In this document: positions 1 through 7,573 of the stretch, piece by piece
How the letters are laid out: each line of letters opens with the position of its first letter
How positions within the stretch are numbered: position 1 is the first letter of the stretch
NCBI GenBank assembly: GCA_959604655.1
Contig: CAUHCL010000025.1
Location: forward strand, 1 to 22,627
Origin: an uncultured Alistipes sp.
GTDB lineage: Bacteria > Bacteroidota > Bacteroidia > Bacteroidales > Rikenellaceae
Length of the DNA stretch: 22,627 nt
Direction of reading: 5' to 3'
Translations under genes and position numbers: made by a program
The notes under the pieces: model-generated
What the model saw: only the letters and a program-made list of their open reading frames with translations
Databases searched by the model: none
Told to the model about the DNA's origin: nothing

Positions 1-2505
1 TGCCGAGTAGGTGTAGGGATCGTTGCGCATCATTCCCGTCGACATGTATGCCGAAGCCGAGTATGCCAGTGCGCGCGCCTCGCGCATCTCCTGGAATACG
101 ATCGAGTTCATGCCGCCGCCGAAGTAGCTGTTGTAGAGCTGCATCGCGGGGTCGTTGGCCACGTCGAACTTCTCGCCGCGGTTCGAGAACTGGTAGTAAT
201 ATATCTGTTTGGCGTCGTACTGTGCCAGAACGACCTTGTTCTCTGGCGTGAGCTGCACGGGATACTCCTTGCTCTTGGCCGCCTGCTTCGTGCCGAACGA
301 GTGGCCTTCGAGCGTGCCGCGCAGTCGGTCGAGCTCCGACGGACCGTAATAGGCTATGCGGTGGGCATACTCCTTGAGGCCGTGTATGCGGTCGATCAGC
401 TCGTCCGACGTTACGGCCTGCACCGCCTCGTTGCTCATCGTGCGCGCCTTCACGGCTTCCTCGCCGTAGGCGGTGAACTGGCGCAGGGCCGAGAAGTTGG
501 CCGCCTGGCTCAGCTTGTCGTCGGCGCGGGCCTTGAGTATGTCGCTCTTGAGCTGCGCCAGAACGGCATCGTCGCCCTTCACGTTGGCGATGTAATCCTC
601 CACCAGCGCCAGCGCCTTGTCCTCGTTCTCGGCCAATCCGCTGATCGTGAGCTGCAACATCTGCGGCTGCACGCTCACGCGCATGTCGCAGGCCAGGGCA
701 TAGAGTTCCGACTGTATCTGCTCGGCGCTCTTGGCGTCGGTGCCCAGATAGTCCCAGTACTGCTGCAAGGCCATCGACAGTGCGGGATCGTCGTTGGCTC
801 CCATGTCGTAGATCCAGCTCATGAAGAAGAGTCCGTTGGTCTCGTTCTTCTTATAGAGTATGTTCATGCCGTCCTGCTCGAATACCGTCAGATCCTTGTC
901 GTAGTCCACGAATACGGGCTCTATGGGCTTCGCCTCCGACGCCTGCACCTCGGCGAGGAAATCGCTCACGGCGTCGCGGTTGGTGGCTATGGGGGTTATG
1001 TGCGGCTTCTCGATCTTCTTCTGGTCGGGATCCTCGCCCTGCAATTTGTATATTACGGCGTAGTTATTGTCGCCCAGCGTCTTCTGCGCCCACGCCACCA
1101 CGTCGGCCTTGGTGATGCGCGACAGACGGTCGATGCGCGCCACCTCGTCGGCCCAGTCGGTGCCGCCGATGAAGCTCTCCACGTATGCCTGCGCGCGTCC
1201 CGTGTTCGAGTCGAGACGCTGCATTATGCGTCGCTTGTAGTTGGCTACGGTCGCCGTGATGACCGATTCGTCGAAGTCGCCCTTGCGCAGCTTGTCGATC
1301 TCGGCCAGCGCCAGCGCCTTCACCTCGTCGAGCGTCTGTCCCTCGCGAGGCACGCCCTCGATCCATATGCCGCCGTAGTCGATGCCTATCATCGGGTAGG
1401 CGTATACGCTCTGTGCCTTCTGCTGCTGGTTGATGTCCAGATCGACCAGACCGCACTTGCCGTTCGAGAGCACGTTGCCCGCTATCTCGGCTATGTCGGC
1501 ATCCTTAGAGCGCACGCCGCCGCAGGGCCATCCCATCATGATGAACTCGGCCTCGTTGCCGTATACGGTCTTGGTGCGCACCTCGGTGATGGGCTCTTCC
1601 GTCGGGGCCACATACTCGGGCAGCGAGGGGTTGGGCTGCATGTCGCCGAAGTACTTGTCGATCGTGGCTATCATCTCGTCGGGATCGAAGTCGCCCGAGA
1701 GGCATATGGCCATGTTGTTGGGCACGTAGTAGGTCTGGTAATACTTCTTGATGTTGGTGATCGAGGGGTTCTTCAGATGCTCCTGATATCCCAGCACGGT
1801 GTGCTGTCCGCTCGGGTCGTTGGGGTATAGCAGCGACAGCATGCCGTAGTAGGCTTTGTTGCCGTCGCTGGTGAGCGACATGTTGTATTCCTCGTAAACC
1901 GTCTCCAGTTCGGTGTGGAATCCGCGGATCACGGCATTCTTGAAGCGGTCACTCTGTATCTTGGCCCACTCCTCGATTCGGTTCGAGGGTATGTCCTCGG
2001 TGTATACCGTTTCGTCGAACGAGGTCCACGCGTTGGTGCCGTCGGCCGATATGGCCGCCATCAGCTTGTCGTACTCGTTGGGTATGGCCAGCTTCGAAGC
2101 CTCCTGCGACACCGAGTCTATCTGCGCGTATATCGCCTTGCGCTCGTCGGGATCGGTCTTGGTACGGTATACCTCGAACAGACGCTCTATCTCGTCGAGC
2201 AGAGGTTTCTCGGCCTCGTAGTTCTGCGTTCCGAACTTCTCGGTTCCCTTGAACATGAGGTGTTCGAAGTAGTGGGCCAGACCCGTGGTTTCGGTAGGGT
2301 CGTTCTTGGCGCCCACCTTCACCGCGATGTAGGTTTGCAGACGCGGGGTCTCGTCGTTCACGGTCATGTAGACCTTCAGTCCGTTGTCCAGAGTATAGAT
2401 ACGGGTCTTGAGCGGGTCGCCCGCCACGCTCTCGTATCGGTACTTCGAACACGATGTCGCAACCAGCGCGAGGGCCGCAGCGAACATAAGCAGTTTCGTT
2501 CTCAT
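1..2505 (-). CDS. M16 family zinc metallopeptidase, lipoprotein (3' end off window)
   Basis: An insulinase/pitrilysin-type peptidase, expected to degrade peptides on the periplasmic or outer-membrane side. The reading frame is open from the ATG at 2505 to the window edge (835 codons, no stop), so the C-terminus is missing. Residues 1-18 form a lipoprotein signal peptide, with Cys19 as the lipid-modified residue (VATSC). The inverted zinc motif HYFEH lies at residues 78-82 (His78 and His82 ligands, Glu81 catalytic). A downstream ETVYEEYN at about 201-208 supplies the third ligand, probably Glu205. A charged helical insertion at about 90-150 separates the two motifs. A second M16 domain starts near residue 480; it has no HxxEH, as is usual for the second half of long M16 proteins. 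The upstream gene ends 14 nt before the ATG, so the two are probably co-transcribed. The family is certain; the substrate is unknown. Confidence 0.93.
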   Translation of the reverse strand, partial: MRTKLLMFAAALALVATSCSKYRYESVAGDPLKTRIYTLDNGLKVYMTVNDETPRLQTYIAVKVGAKNDPTETTGLAHYFEHLMFKGTEKFGTQNYEAEKPLLDEIERLFEVYRTKTDPDERKAIYAQIDSVSQEASKLAIPNEYDKLMAAISADGTNAWTSFDETVYTEDIPSNRIEEWAKIQSDRFKNAVIRGFHTELETVYEEYNMSLTSDGNKAYYGMLSLLYPNDPSGQHTVLGYQEHLKNPSITNIKKYYQTYYVPNNMAICLSGDFDPDEMIATIDKYFGDMQPNPSLPEYVAPTEEPITEVRTKTVYGNEAEFIMMGWPCGGVRSKDADIAEIAGNVLSNGKCGLVDLDINQQQKAQSVYAYPMIGIDYGGIWIEGVPREGQTLDEVKALALAEIDKLRKGDFDESVITATVANYKRRIMQRLDSNTGRAQAYVESFIGGTDWADEVARIDRLSRITKADVVAWAQKTLGDNNYAVIYKLQGEDPDQKKIEKPHITPIATNRDAVSDFLAEVQASEAKPIEPVFVDYDKDLTVFEQDGMNILYKKNETNGLFFMSWIYDMGANDDPALSMALQQYWDYLGTDAKSAEQIQSELYALACDMRVSVQPQMLQLTISGLAENEDKALALVEDYIANVKGDDAVLAQLKSDILKARADDKLSQAANFSALRQFTAYGEEAVKARTMSNEAVQAVTSDELIDRIHGLKEYAHRIAYYGPSELDRLRGTLEGHSFGTKQAAKSKEYPVQLTPENKVVLAQYDAKQIYYYQFSNRGEKFDVANDPAMQLYNSYFGGGMNSIVFQEMREARALAYSASAYMSTGMMRNDPYTYSA

Positions 2506-2519
2506 TTTACCTGAATATA

Positions 2520-4313
2520 TTAATGTTTGAATCGGTACCTGTATTTATAGCGGGCGTCGGGAGCCGCGTCGCCGCGGTCCATGCACTCCGTAATGTCGCC
2601 CTCGGCGCAGGCGTTGTCTATCCACTTGAAATCCACCGTGAAGTCGTCGGGATCGTCTATTCCCAACGCCTTCAGCGGCAGGGCGAGCTCCATGTCGCAG
2701 CCGTCGACGGCGTATTCTGCCTCGGCCTCGGGCGTCCATCGCCATCCTCCCTCCGAACGCTCCAGCATGCCTGTGCGGCGGTTCACCGCGTAGTCGAATC
2801 CCTCCCATCGGGGTCCGTCGCCGCGCGTTGCTATGAAGAGCATCATCCACTGCTCGGCAGGCGCGGTGATCGGTCGGGCGCACCTTAGCGAGAAGTATAT
2901 CTTCTCCTTGTCGGAGCATACCCATGTGCGCACCATGTCGTTGCGGCCGCTGTCGTTCGTGTAGCGTCCTATGCGTCCCCAGCCGCGGGCGTCGCGGGGC
3001 GATGTGTCGCCCTCGTAGTCGTCGTATACGGCCTCGGCCCCGCGTCGGTCGCCGAAACGGCCGTCGATGCGCAGCGTGTGGCGCCGCGAATGCACGGGAA
3101 CGGGTGTGGCGCCCTTGTAGCGGCGTATGAAGTCGGCCATCTGGTAGTAGTAGTTGTCGCCGAAGCCTCCGCGCATGGGTTCTATGTCGCGGCTGAACTC
3201 CTCGGTGAACTGGTCTACGAAGAACGTGGTTCCCTCGGGGCGTTGGTAGCTGTTGGGTATGTCCATGCCTGCGGGGAACACCTGTCTCTGGGCCGTCCAT
3301 TCGTTCCACCCCGTGATGAACACGAACCGCGGATCGACCTCCAGTGCGCGTTCCATCTGCTTTGCGAAGTATATTCCCCGTCCCGAGTCGCAGTCGGCCG
3401 CTTCGGGCTGCCGCACGCCGTCGTGGCTGCGGCCGTGGAGCGTGTGCGGATGTGTGGCGGGGAGTATCGATATCTGTTCTGGACAGTCAGCCGACGTGTG
3501 CCATCCCGCCTGCTGCGGGTAGTAGTCGCCCCATGTCCAGCGGTCGCGGCCGTCGCCGAACCACTCTCCCTCGGCGGCGGGGTGCGAGGCGAACCACGCG
3601 CGGCGTATGGTGAAGAAGTCGCGCTGCTCGTCGGTCGCGGCATCCTCGGGGACGAGGATCAGGGGCTTGCCCTCCCATTCGTACCACAGATCGGCGTGTC
3701 GGCGGGGTTTGTAGAACCCGTCGTATATCGCGGCGAGCGTCGGCGCGGGATTTGAGTTGAGTATGAACGCCACCTGCGGCGTGCGGCCCCCTTTCGAGCG
3801 TATGTCCTCGTAAACCGTGCAGAGCCTCTCCACTATGGGCAGATAGGTGTAGCCGTTGGTGACGTCGAAAAACACCACGTCCACGCCCGCGTCGCCGAGC
3901 AACTGCGCATGGCGGCGCATCACCCATTCGTCGTCGGAGAGGTAGTAGCCGAAGTGAGGCTCGCTCCAGTGGTGCATTGCGGTGCGGGGACCGAAATCGG
4001 GGTAGTCGGGATTCTGCCTCGTGAGCCGACTGTTGTCGAACGGCGATAGGGTGTCGGCGTCGGTGGGCATCGCCACGTCGTTGCCGTTGGCGGGGGTGTC
4101 GTAGCCGTGGCATCCGAGCCACAGAAAATAGAATATCCCCACCTGACGGTCGGCGCGCGGGGCGGGGTAGTCGTCGGGATCTATCGTGCGGCCGAGGGCG
4201 TCGACGGCCGACCATTGCGACGGATCGGCGGCGGTGGCCGCGACCCTGCCGTCACCGCTGCATGCGGCGAGCGAGAGTGTCATGACGGCGAGAGCGAGAA
4301 CGGCGCGTTTCAT
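2520..4313 (-). CDS. GH71/GH99-like glycan-active lipoprotein with C-terminal CBM9-like domain
   Basis: A 597-residue lipoprotein; the chosen start (4313) gives a clean signal peptide with lipobox LAAC and Cys18. A longer reading starting at 4418 would put its first codons upstream of the promoter-like TATATTTG at 4338-4345, so it is rejected. Residues about 55-430 look like the barrel domain shared by GH71/GH99 enzymes and WbsX-like proteins: GIFYFLW near 59, VDVVFFDVTN near 144 and ITGWNEW at 333-339, where Glu338 sits where these families keep a catalytic carboxylate. Residues about 445-597 resemble a CBM9/DOMON-like beta-sandwich (IDGRFGD, YFSLRC, MELALPL). The likely role is hydrolysis of an alpha-linked glycan at the cell envelope, with the substrate unknown. 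It is followed by an M16 peptidase gene and has no susC/susD next to it. Family assignment is by motif and memory, so the exact GH family is uncertain. Confidence 0.75.
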   Translation of the reverse strand: MKRAVLALAVMTLSLAACSGDGRVAATAADPSQWSAVDALGRTIDPDDYPAPRADRQVGIFYFLWLGCHGYDTPANGNDVAMPTDADTLSPFDNSRLTRQNPDYPDFGPRTAMHHWSEPHFGYYLSDDEWVMRRHAQLLGDAGVDVVFFDVTNGYTYLPIVERLCTVYEDIRSKGGRTPQVAFILNSNPAPTLAAIYDGFYKPRRHADLWYEWEGKPLILVPEDAATDEQRDFFTIRRAWFASHPAAEGEWFGDGRDRWTWGDYYPQQAGWHTSADCPEQISILPATHPHTLHGRSHDGVRQPEAADCDSGRGIYFAKQMERALEVDPRFVFITGWNEWTAQRQVFPAGMDIPNSYQRPEGTTFFVDQFTEEFSRDIEPMRGGFGDNYYYQMADFIRRYKGATPVPVHSRRHTLRIDGRFGDRRGAEAVYDDYEGDTSPRDARGWGRIGRYTNDSGRNDMVRTWVCSDKEKIYFSLRCARPITAPAEQWMMLFIATRGDGPRWEGFDYAVNRRTGMLERSEGGWRWTPEAEAEYAVDGCDMELALPLKALGIDDPDDFTVDFKWIDNACAEGDITECMDRGDAAPDARYKYRYRFKH

Positions 4314-4337
4314 CGGCGGAAAGATTGTAATCGGTTG

Positions 4338-4345
4338 CAAATATA
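4338..4345 (-). promoter_or_regulatory. Bacteroidetes-type -7 element (TATATTTG)
   Basis: Read on the minus strand this is an exact match to the Bacteroides -7 consensus TAnnTTTG, 25 nt upstream of the ATG at 4313. No clear -33 TTTG is seen at the usual spacing. It would drive the GH-like gene and the M16 peptidase gene behind it. Confidence 0.6.
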
Positions 4346-4466
4346 GACAATAAAGGTCGTCGTTATACTCCGTGATCTTAAAAATCGACGCTGTTCGCCG
4401 ACAGCGGAGGACCTGCATGAGCTTTTGCGATATGCAGTCCGCCGCGCGGGGTGGCGGCGAACTGCC

Positions 4467-4485
4467 GTCATCGCGCCGCGATGAC
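4467..4485. terminator. Hairpin just downstream of the panC-panD-DUF456 unit
   Basis: The arms GTCATCGCG (4467-4475) and CGCGATGAC (4477-4485) are perfectly complementary around one central base. They lie 22 nt past the DUF456 stop on the minus strand. There is no T-run, so termination is only an inference from position. Confidence 0.35.
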
Positions 4486-4506
4486 TATCCGTCACGGACG
4501 GTATGT

Positions 4507-5007
4507 TTACCACATCGCGCCGAATACGGCGAACATGTCTTTCCAGATGTAGTACATCATGAATGCCGACACGGCGATCTTCATTCCCGAGCCCACGAAG
4601 AACGACACCAGCGATCCGAAGCCCACCTTCATGGCCTTGTCGGCATTCTGTCTGTCGTGCAGCAGCTCTCCCGCCACGGCTCCCGCGAACGGCCCGAGGA
4701 CGATGCCTATCGGACCCAGCAGTATCATTCCCGCGAATACCCCTACGGTAGCGCCTATGATACCTGCGCGCGAGCCGCCGAACATCTTGCTGAAGTAGGC
4801 GGGCAGTATGTAGTCGAACACCGTGACCACGGCCGTCACCACGCCCCACAGCCACATCTTGCCGCTCGTCAGGGCCGTCGTGTCGGTCCAATAGGCGCAC
4901 AGCAGCCCGAAGTAGGAGAGTGCGGGGCCCGGGACCACGGGCAGTACGGCGCCTACGATGCCCGCCGCGCCGCATATCACTGCGAGTATGGACAGAAACA
5001 GATCCAT
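4507..5007 (-). CDS. DUF456 family integral membrane protein
   Basis: A 166-residue, very hydrophobic protein with about five or six membrane segments and Gly-rich helices, fitting the DUF456 family of unknown function. Recognisable features are the N-terminal GIVGAVLPVVPGPALSYFG stretch and the central ILLGPIGIVLGPFAGAVAGE stretch, both typical of the family. The start at 5007 lies 18 nt after the panD stop, so it is probably the third gene of a panC-panD transcription unit, though it has no known role in pantothenate synthesis. The window shows nothing that assigns a substrate or partner. Confidence 0.85.
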   Translation of the reverse strand: MDLFLSILAVICGAAGIVGAVLPVVPGPALSYFGLLCAYWTDTTALTSGKMWLWGVVTAVVTVFDYILPAYFSKMFGGSRAGIIGATVGVFAGMILLGPIGIVLGPFAGAVAGELLHDRQNADKAMKVGFGSLVSFFVGSGMKIAVSAFMMYYIWKDMFAVFGAMW

Positions 5008-5025
5008 TTCCGCGCCGCGAAGGAA

Positions 5026-5379
5026 TTATTTCACTAATCGGTTGGTGGCCGAGTCGGGGAATATCACCGACGGACGGAAGCTCTTGGCCTCCTCGAAATC
5101 CATCAGCGCATAGGATACTATTATCACCAGATCGTCCACCGCTACCTTGCGGGCCGCCGCGCCGTTGAGGCATATGCAGCCGCTGCCGCGCTCGCCCTTT
5201 ATTATATATGTTTCCAGACGTTCGCCGTTGTTTATGTCGAGTATCTGCACCTTCTCGCCCTCGATCATTCCCGCCGCATCGAGCAGATCCTCGTCTATGG
5301 TGATGCTGCCCACGTAGTTCAGATCGGCCTGGGTTACCCTCACGCGGTGAATCTTCGATTTCAGAACCTCTATCATCAT
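5026..5379 (-). CDS. panD: Aspartate 1-decarboxylase
   Basis: Converts L-aspartate to beta-alanine, the amine half of pantothenate, in the cytoplasm. It is a pyruvoyl enzyme made by self-cleavage. The 117-residue length is normal. The self-processing Gly24-Ser25 bond is present in YVGSIT, and Lys9, His11, Arg54, Tyr58 and Asn72 fall at the positions used by the E. coli enzyme. That register fits a start at the first of two adjacent Met codons (5379). The gene starts 10 nt after the panC stop, so the two final-step pantothenate genes form an operon. panB and panE are not in the window. Confidence 0.97.
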   Translation of the reverse strand: MMIEVLKSKIHRVRVTQADLNYVGSITIDEDLLDAAGMIEGEKVQILDINNGERLETYIIKGERGSGCICLNGAAARKVAVDDLVIIVSYALMDFEEAKSFRPSVIFPDSATNRLVK

Positions 5380-5389
5380 GGCTTGTGGC

Positions 5390-6226
5390 TTATTTAATAC
5401 GTATGTTGTCTATCAGACGGATCTCGCCCGCCTGCACTGCTATGCAGCCCTGTATGCGGTCGCTGTCGCTCCACGCCTCCACCTGCTGCATCGTAAGGGC
5501 GTCCACCGCCTGAAAATAGATCACCTTCAGCAGTCCGTCGCTCTCCACCTCGCGCGTCACCCAATCTGTCAGTTCGGCAGGAGTCATCTCGGCCGCGCGT
5601 GCGGCGCATTGCGAGATTACGGCATATATGCGCGGTGCGGCCTTGCGGTGCTCGGCGTCCAGCAGGGTGTTGCGCGACGAGAGCGCCAGCCCGTCGTCGC
5701 CGCGGACTATGGGGCACTCCACTATTTCCACTCCGAGCGACAGCTGTTTCACCATCGCCTTAATTACCGCTATCTGCTGGAAATCCTTCTCGCCGAAATA
5801 GGCCTTGGCGGGCTCCACGATGGCGAACAGACGGCTCACCACCTGCGCCACTCCGTTGAAGTGGCCCGGGCGCGTGGCACCCTCCATCACCTTGTCTATC
5901 TGTCCGAAATCGAACACCCGCCCGTCGGGTTCGGGGTATATCTCCTCCACCGAGGGCATCAGCACGTAGTCGGCTCCCGCGGCCTCCAGCAGAGCCATGT
6001 CGGCCTCGGGGGTGCGGGGATAGTTTTTCAGATCGTTCTTGTCGTTGAACTGGGTGGGGTTGACGAACACGCTCACCACCACCGTGGCGCATTCGCGGCG
6101 CGCGCGCTCCACCAGCGAGCGGTGCCCCGCGTGCAGGGCGCCCATGGTCGGCACGAAGCCTACGCCCTTGCGATCGACCGTCGAAAGCTCTTTACGAAGG
6201 TCGCTGACTTTGTAGATTGTCTTCAT
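5390..6226 (-). CDS. panC: Pantothenate synthetase (pantoate--beta-alanine ligase)
   Basis: Joins pantoate and beta-alanine with ATP to give pantothenate, via a pantoyl-adenylate. The length of 278 residues is typical. The nucleotidyltransferase signature PTMGALHAGH is at residues 26-35 (HIGH-type). FVNPTQF follows near 54, and FGEKDFQQ and GLALSSRN (the KMSKS-like loop) lie in the second half. The start at 6226 is supported by a promoter-like TAACTTTG at 6271-6278 and by the normal N-terminus MKTIYKVSDL. It is first in the order panC-panD-DUF456 with short gaps. Confidence 0.97.
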   Translation of the reverse strand: MKTIYKVSDLRKELSTVDRKGVGFVPTMGALHAGHRSLVERARRECATVVVSVFVNPTQFNDKNDLKNYPRTPEADMALLEAAGADYVLMPSVEEIYPEPDGRVFDFGQIDKVMEGATRPGHFNGVAQVVSRLFAIVEPAKAYFGEKDFQQIAVIKAMVKQLSLGVEIVECPIVRGDDGLALSSRNTLLDAEHRKAAPRIYAVISQCAARAAEMTPAELTDWVTREVESDGLLKVIYFQAVDALTMQQVEAWSDSDRIQGCIAVQAGEIRLIDNIRIK

Positions 6227-6270
6227 TTATTGTCCGAACGCTTAAAAAACGCGGTTTCATAAAACTGCGG

Positions 6271-6278
6271 CAAAGTTA
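6271..6278 (-). promoter_or_regulatory. Bacteroidetes-type -7 element (TAACTTTG) for panC
   Basis: On the minus strand this matches TAnnTTTG exactly and sits 45 nt upstream of the panC ATG, in an AT-rich patch (6271-6305) that contrasts with the GC-rich surroundings. No convincing -33 box is visible. Confidence 0.6.
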
Positions 6279-6466
6279 TATAATTAATTCGAATTAAAAA
6301 TTTTCGGTTGCCGTAAAAACGCCCCCGCTCGGGAAAAACATCGATAATCCGTTTCGGGCACGGATCTTGCCGCGCGGCAAGCCGTGGGGCGGTTTCGGGG
6401 CCTTGGGCGGGCATGCGCGTTTGCGAATTAAGGATTTTATATATAATTTTATCGTGAAAAAGTGCG

Positions 6467-6484
6467 AGCCGTCCGCGGACGGCT
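6467..6484 (-). terminator. Perfect palindrome with a nearby T-run on the minus strand
   Basis: AGCCGTCCGCGGACGGCT is an 18-bp perfect palindrome able to form a 7-bp stem with a CGCG loop. On the minus strand it is followed, after five bases, by five Ts (6461-6457). It could be a weak intrinsic terminator for leftward transcription from the 6676-6683 motif. Confidence 0.35.
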
Positions 6485-6569
6485 TTCGGAAATAAAACGG
6501 ATCAACCCCGACGATTTATGTAGAAATACCGACGTAATTACATAGTAGATAAGTATTTGCTTTTGTTTG

Positions 6570-6677
6570 TGCCTCTTGAAATCGCCAAATTCACAATTCA
6601 CGACAAAAAAGCGAATGCTCGCGCTGTGGTGCGGGCTTCCCTTTCGTGAGCGGGTGTTTGGCGATACCTGAGAGGCA
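6570..6677. ncRNA. Candidate structured RNA: 108-nt rod-like imperfect inverted repeat
   Basis: Three blocks pair in nested order: TGCCTCT (6570-6576) with AGAGGCA (6671-6677), ATCGCCAAA (6581-6589) with TTTGGCGAT (6657-6665), and TCACGA (6598-6603) with TCGTGA (6644-6649). They are separated by near-symmetric internal loops of 4/5 and 8/7 nt and capped by a 40-nt region with further pairing. The rod with internal bubbles is reminiscent of 6S-type RNA, but the sequence was not recognised. It could be a leftward small RNA (promoter-like motif at its right edge) or the 5' leader of the HTH gene that starts 48 nt later. Confidence 0.4.
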
Positions 6678-6683
6678 AAGGTA
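6676..6683 (-). promoter_or_regulatory. Leftward -7-like element (TACCTTTG) at the edge of the inverted repeat
   Basis: An exact match to TAnnTTTG on the minus strand, with no protein-coding gene downstream of it before panC. Transcription from here would start inside the right arm of the 6570-6677 inverted repeat. No -33 box at consensus spacing was found. Confidence 0.35.
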
Positions 6684-6725
6684 AGAAACCTGCACCAACT
6701 TTTTATGCCCATGAGGGAACCCCGA

Positions 6726-6947
6726 ATGAAGAAAGATGTACACATAGGAAATTTGATCCTGCACGAACTGAACACCCAGCGCCGCAGCGCGTCGTGGCTC
6801 GCCGAGCAGCTTTCGTGCGACAGGACCAATGTCTACAAGATTTTCAAGAAGAAGGATATCGACACCCAGCTGCTGTTGCGCGTCTCGCGTATCCTCGGCA
6901 AGGATTTCTTTTCGGTCTACACCGACCTTATCCGCGAGCGCGAGTAG
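6726..6947 (+). CDS. Small helix-turn-helix DNA-binding protein
   Basis: A 73-residue protein that is essentially one XRE/Cro-like HTH domain: IGNLILHELNTQ, then a helix-turn-helix in SASWLAEQLSCDRTNVYKIF, then LLLRVSRILGKDFFSVYTDL. It is probably a transcription regulator; no ligand or effector domain is present. The start at 6726 is preferred because it begins the conserved-looking part and has AGGGA at 6714-6718 just upstream. An in-frame ATG at 6705 would add seven residues. It stands alone and converges on the sigma factor gene. The inverted repeat at 6570-6677 lies immediately upstream and could be its leader or operator region. Confidence 0.8.
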   Translation: MKKDVHIGNLILHELNTQRRSASWLAEQLSCDRTNVYKIFKKKDIDTQLLLRVSRILGKDFFSVYTDLIRERE

Positions 6948-6958
6948 TCCGCCCGCCC

Positions 6959-7002
6959 GCATGCCTCTCCTTCCCGTCCCGTCGGGCGGCGAAGAGGCAT
7001 GC
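6959..7002. terminator. Hairpin in the convergent gap, possible two-way terminator
   Basis: GCATGCCTCT (6959-6968) and AGAGGCATGC (6993-7002) are perfect 10-bp arms, with a further CCCG/CGGG pairing inside. It sits between the stop of the HTH gene (plus) and the stop of the sigma factor gene (minus). No T-run follows on either strand, so it is not a textbook intrinsic terminator. Confidence 0.5.
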
Positions 7003-7012
7003 GTGCCGCTAT

Positions 7013-7573
7013 CTATTTCTCTCCCTCCCTTATGAATCGGCATATGCGCTCGCGTGCGCGATGTATGCGGGTCTTCACCGTGCCCATCGGCAGCCGCAGC
7101 TTCTCGGCTATCTCGTCGTAGGAGTAGTCGTCCAGAAAACGCATGACGAACAGCCTGCGGTACTGCTCGGGCAGCATCTCTATGTAGCGTTCTATCTGCG
7201 AGCGCTGCTGCGAGTTGATGAGGCTTTCCTCGGGCGACGGGCCGTTCGACACGGGCGCCGAGAACTTCTCGTCGATCGATATGTCCTCCTGCCTCCGCCG
7301 TTCGAAATCTATGTGGGTGTTGCGCGCTATGGTGTAGACCCACTGCCCGAACGTGTATTCGGGCGAGTAGCGGTGCAGGTTGACGTACACCTTTATAAAT
7401 GTCTCCTGCAACAGGTCGTCGGTGTCCTCGGGCGAGGTGGAGCGTTGCAGGAACAGCCGCCGTATGGCGTCGCCGTAGCGGTTGAACAGATATTCGAACG
7501 CCGCATGGTCGCCCCCGAGCGTGAGTTCCACCAGACGGCGGTCGTCGGCGATTATGTAGTCGGCTATCTCCAT
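7013..7573 (-). CDS. ECF-type RNA polymerase sigma factor
   Basis: A 186-residue sigma-70 family protein with only region 2 (about 24-92, including DLLQETFIKVYVNLHRY and WVYTIARN) and region 4 (about 125-178, including LPEQYRRLFVMRFLDDYSYDEIAEKL's neighbourhood and MGTVKTRIHRARERI). It therefore belongs to the extracytoplasmic-function group. The start at 7573 overlaps the last 10 nt of the glycosyltransferase gene, so translation is probably coupled. There is no FecR or other anti-sigma gene next to it: the next gene on its 3' side is convergent. What it controls cannot be read from the window. Confidence 0.93.
   Translation of the reverse strand: MEIADYIIADDRRLVELTLGGDHAAFEYLFNRYGDAIRRLFLQRSTSPEDTDDLLQETFIKVYVNLHRYSPEYTFGQWVYTIARNTHIDFERRRQEDISIDEKFSAPVSNGPSPEESLINSQQRSQIERYIEMLPEQYRRLFVMRFLDDYSYDEIAEKLRLPMGTVKTRIHRARERICRFIREGEK

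Larger units (their letters stand above)
6227..6725. other. Gene-free stretch between panC and the small HTH gene
   Basis: About 500 bases with lower GC than the flanking genes. Contents seen are the panC promoter region, a perfect 18-bp palindrome (6467-6484), a rod-like imperfect inverted repeat (6570-6677) and a leftward promoter-like motif (6676-6683). The short reading frames here (minus-strand 6223-6414 and 6449-6829) have no recognisable protein features. Confidence 0.7.

Noticed and set aside
301..1830. Long plus-strand reading frame of 509 codons
   Set aside because: It is antisense to the M16 peptidase, whose signal peptide and HYFEH motif are clear. Its composition (Val/Leu/Arg/His-rich, no domains) is typical of a GC-rich shadow frame.
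6449..6829. Minus-strand frame of 126 codons over the inverted repeat
   Set aside because: It overlaps the HTH gene and the palindromes, shows no domain, and its composition is uneven; the structured-DNA/RNA explanation fits better.
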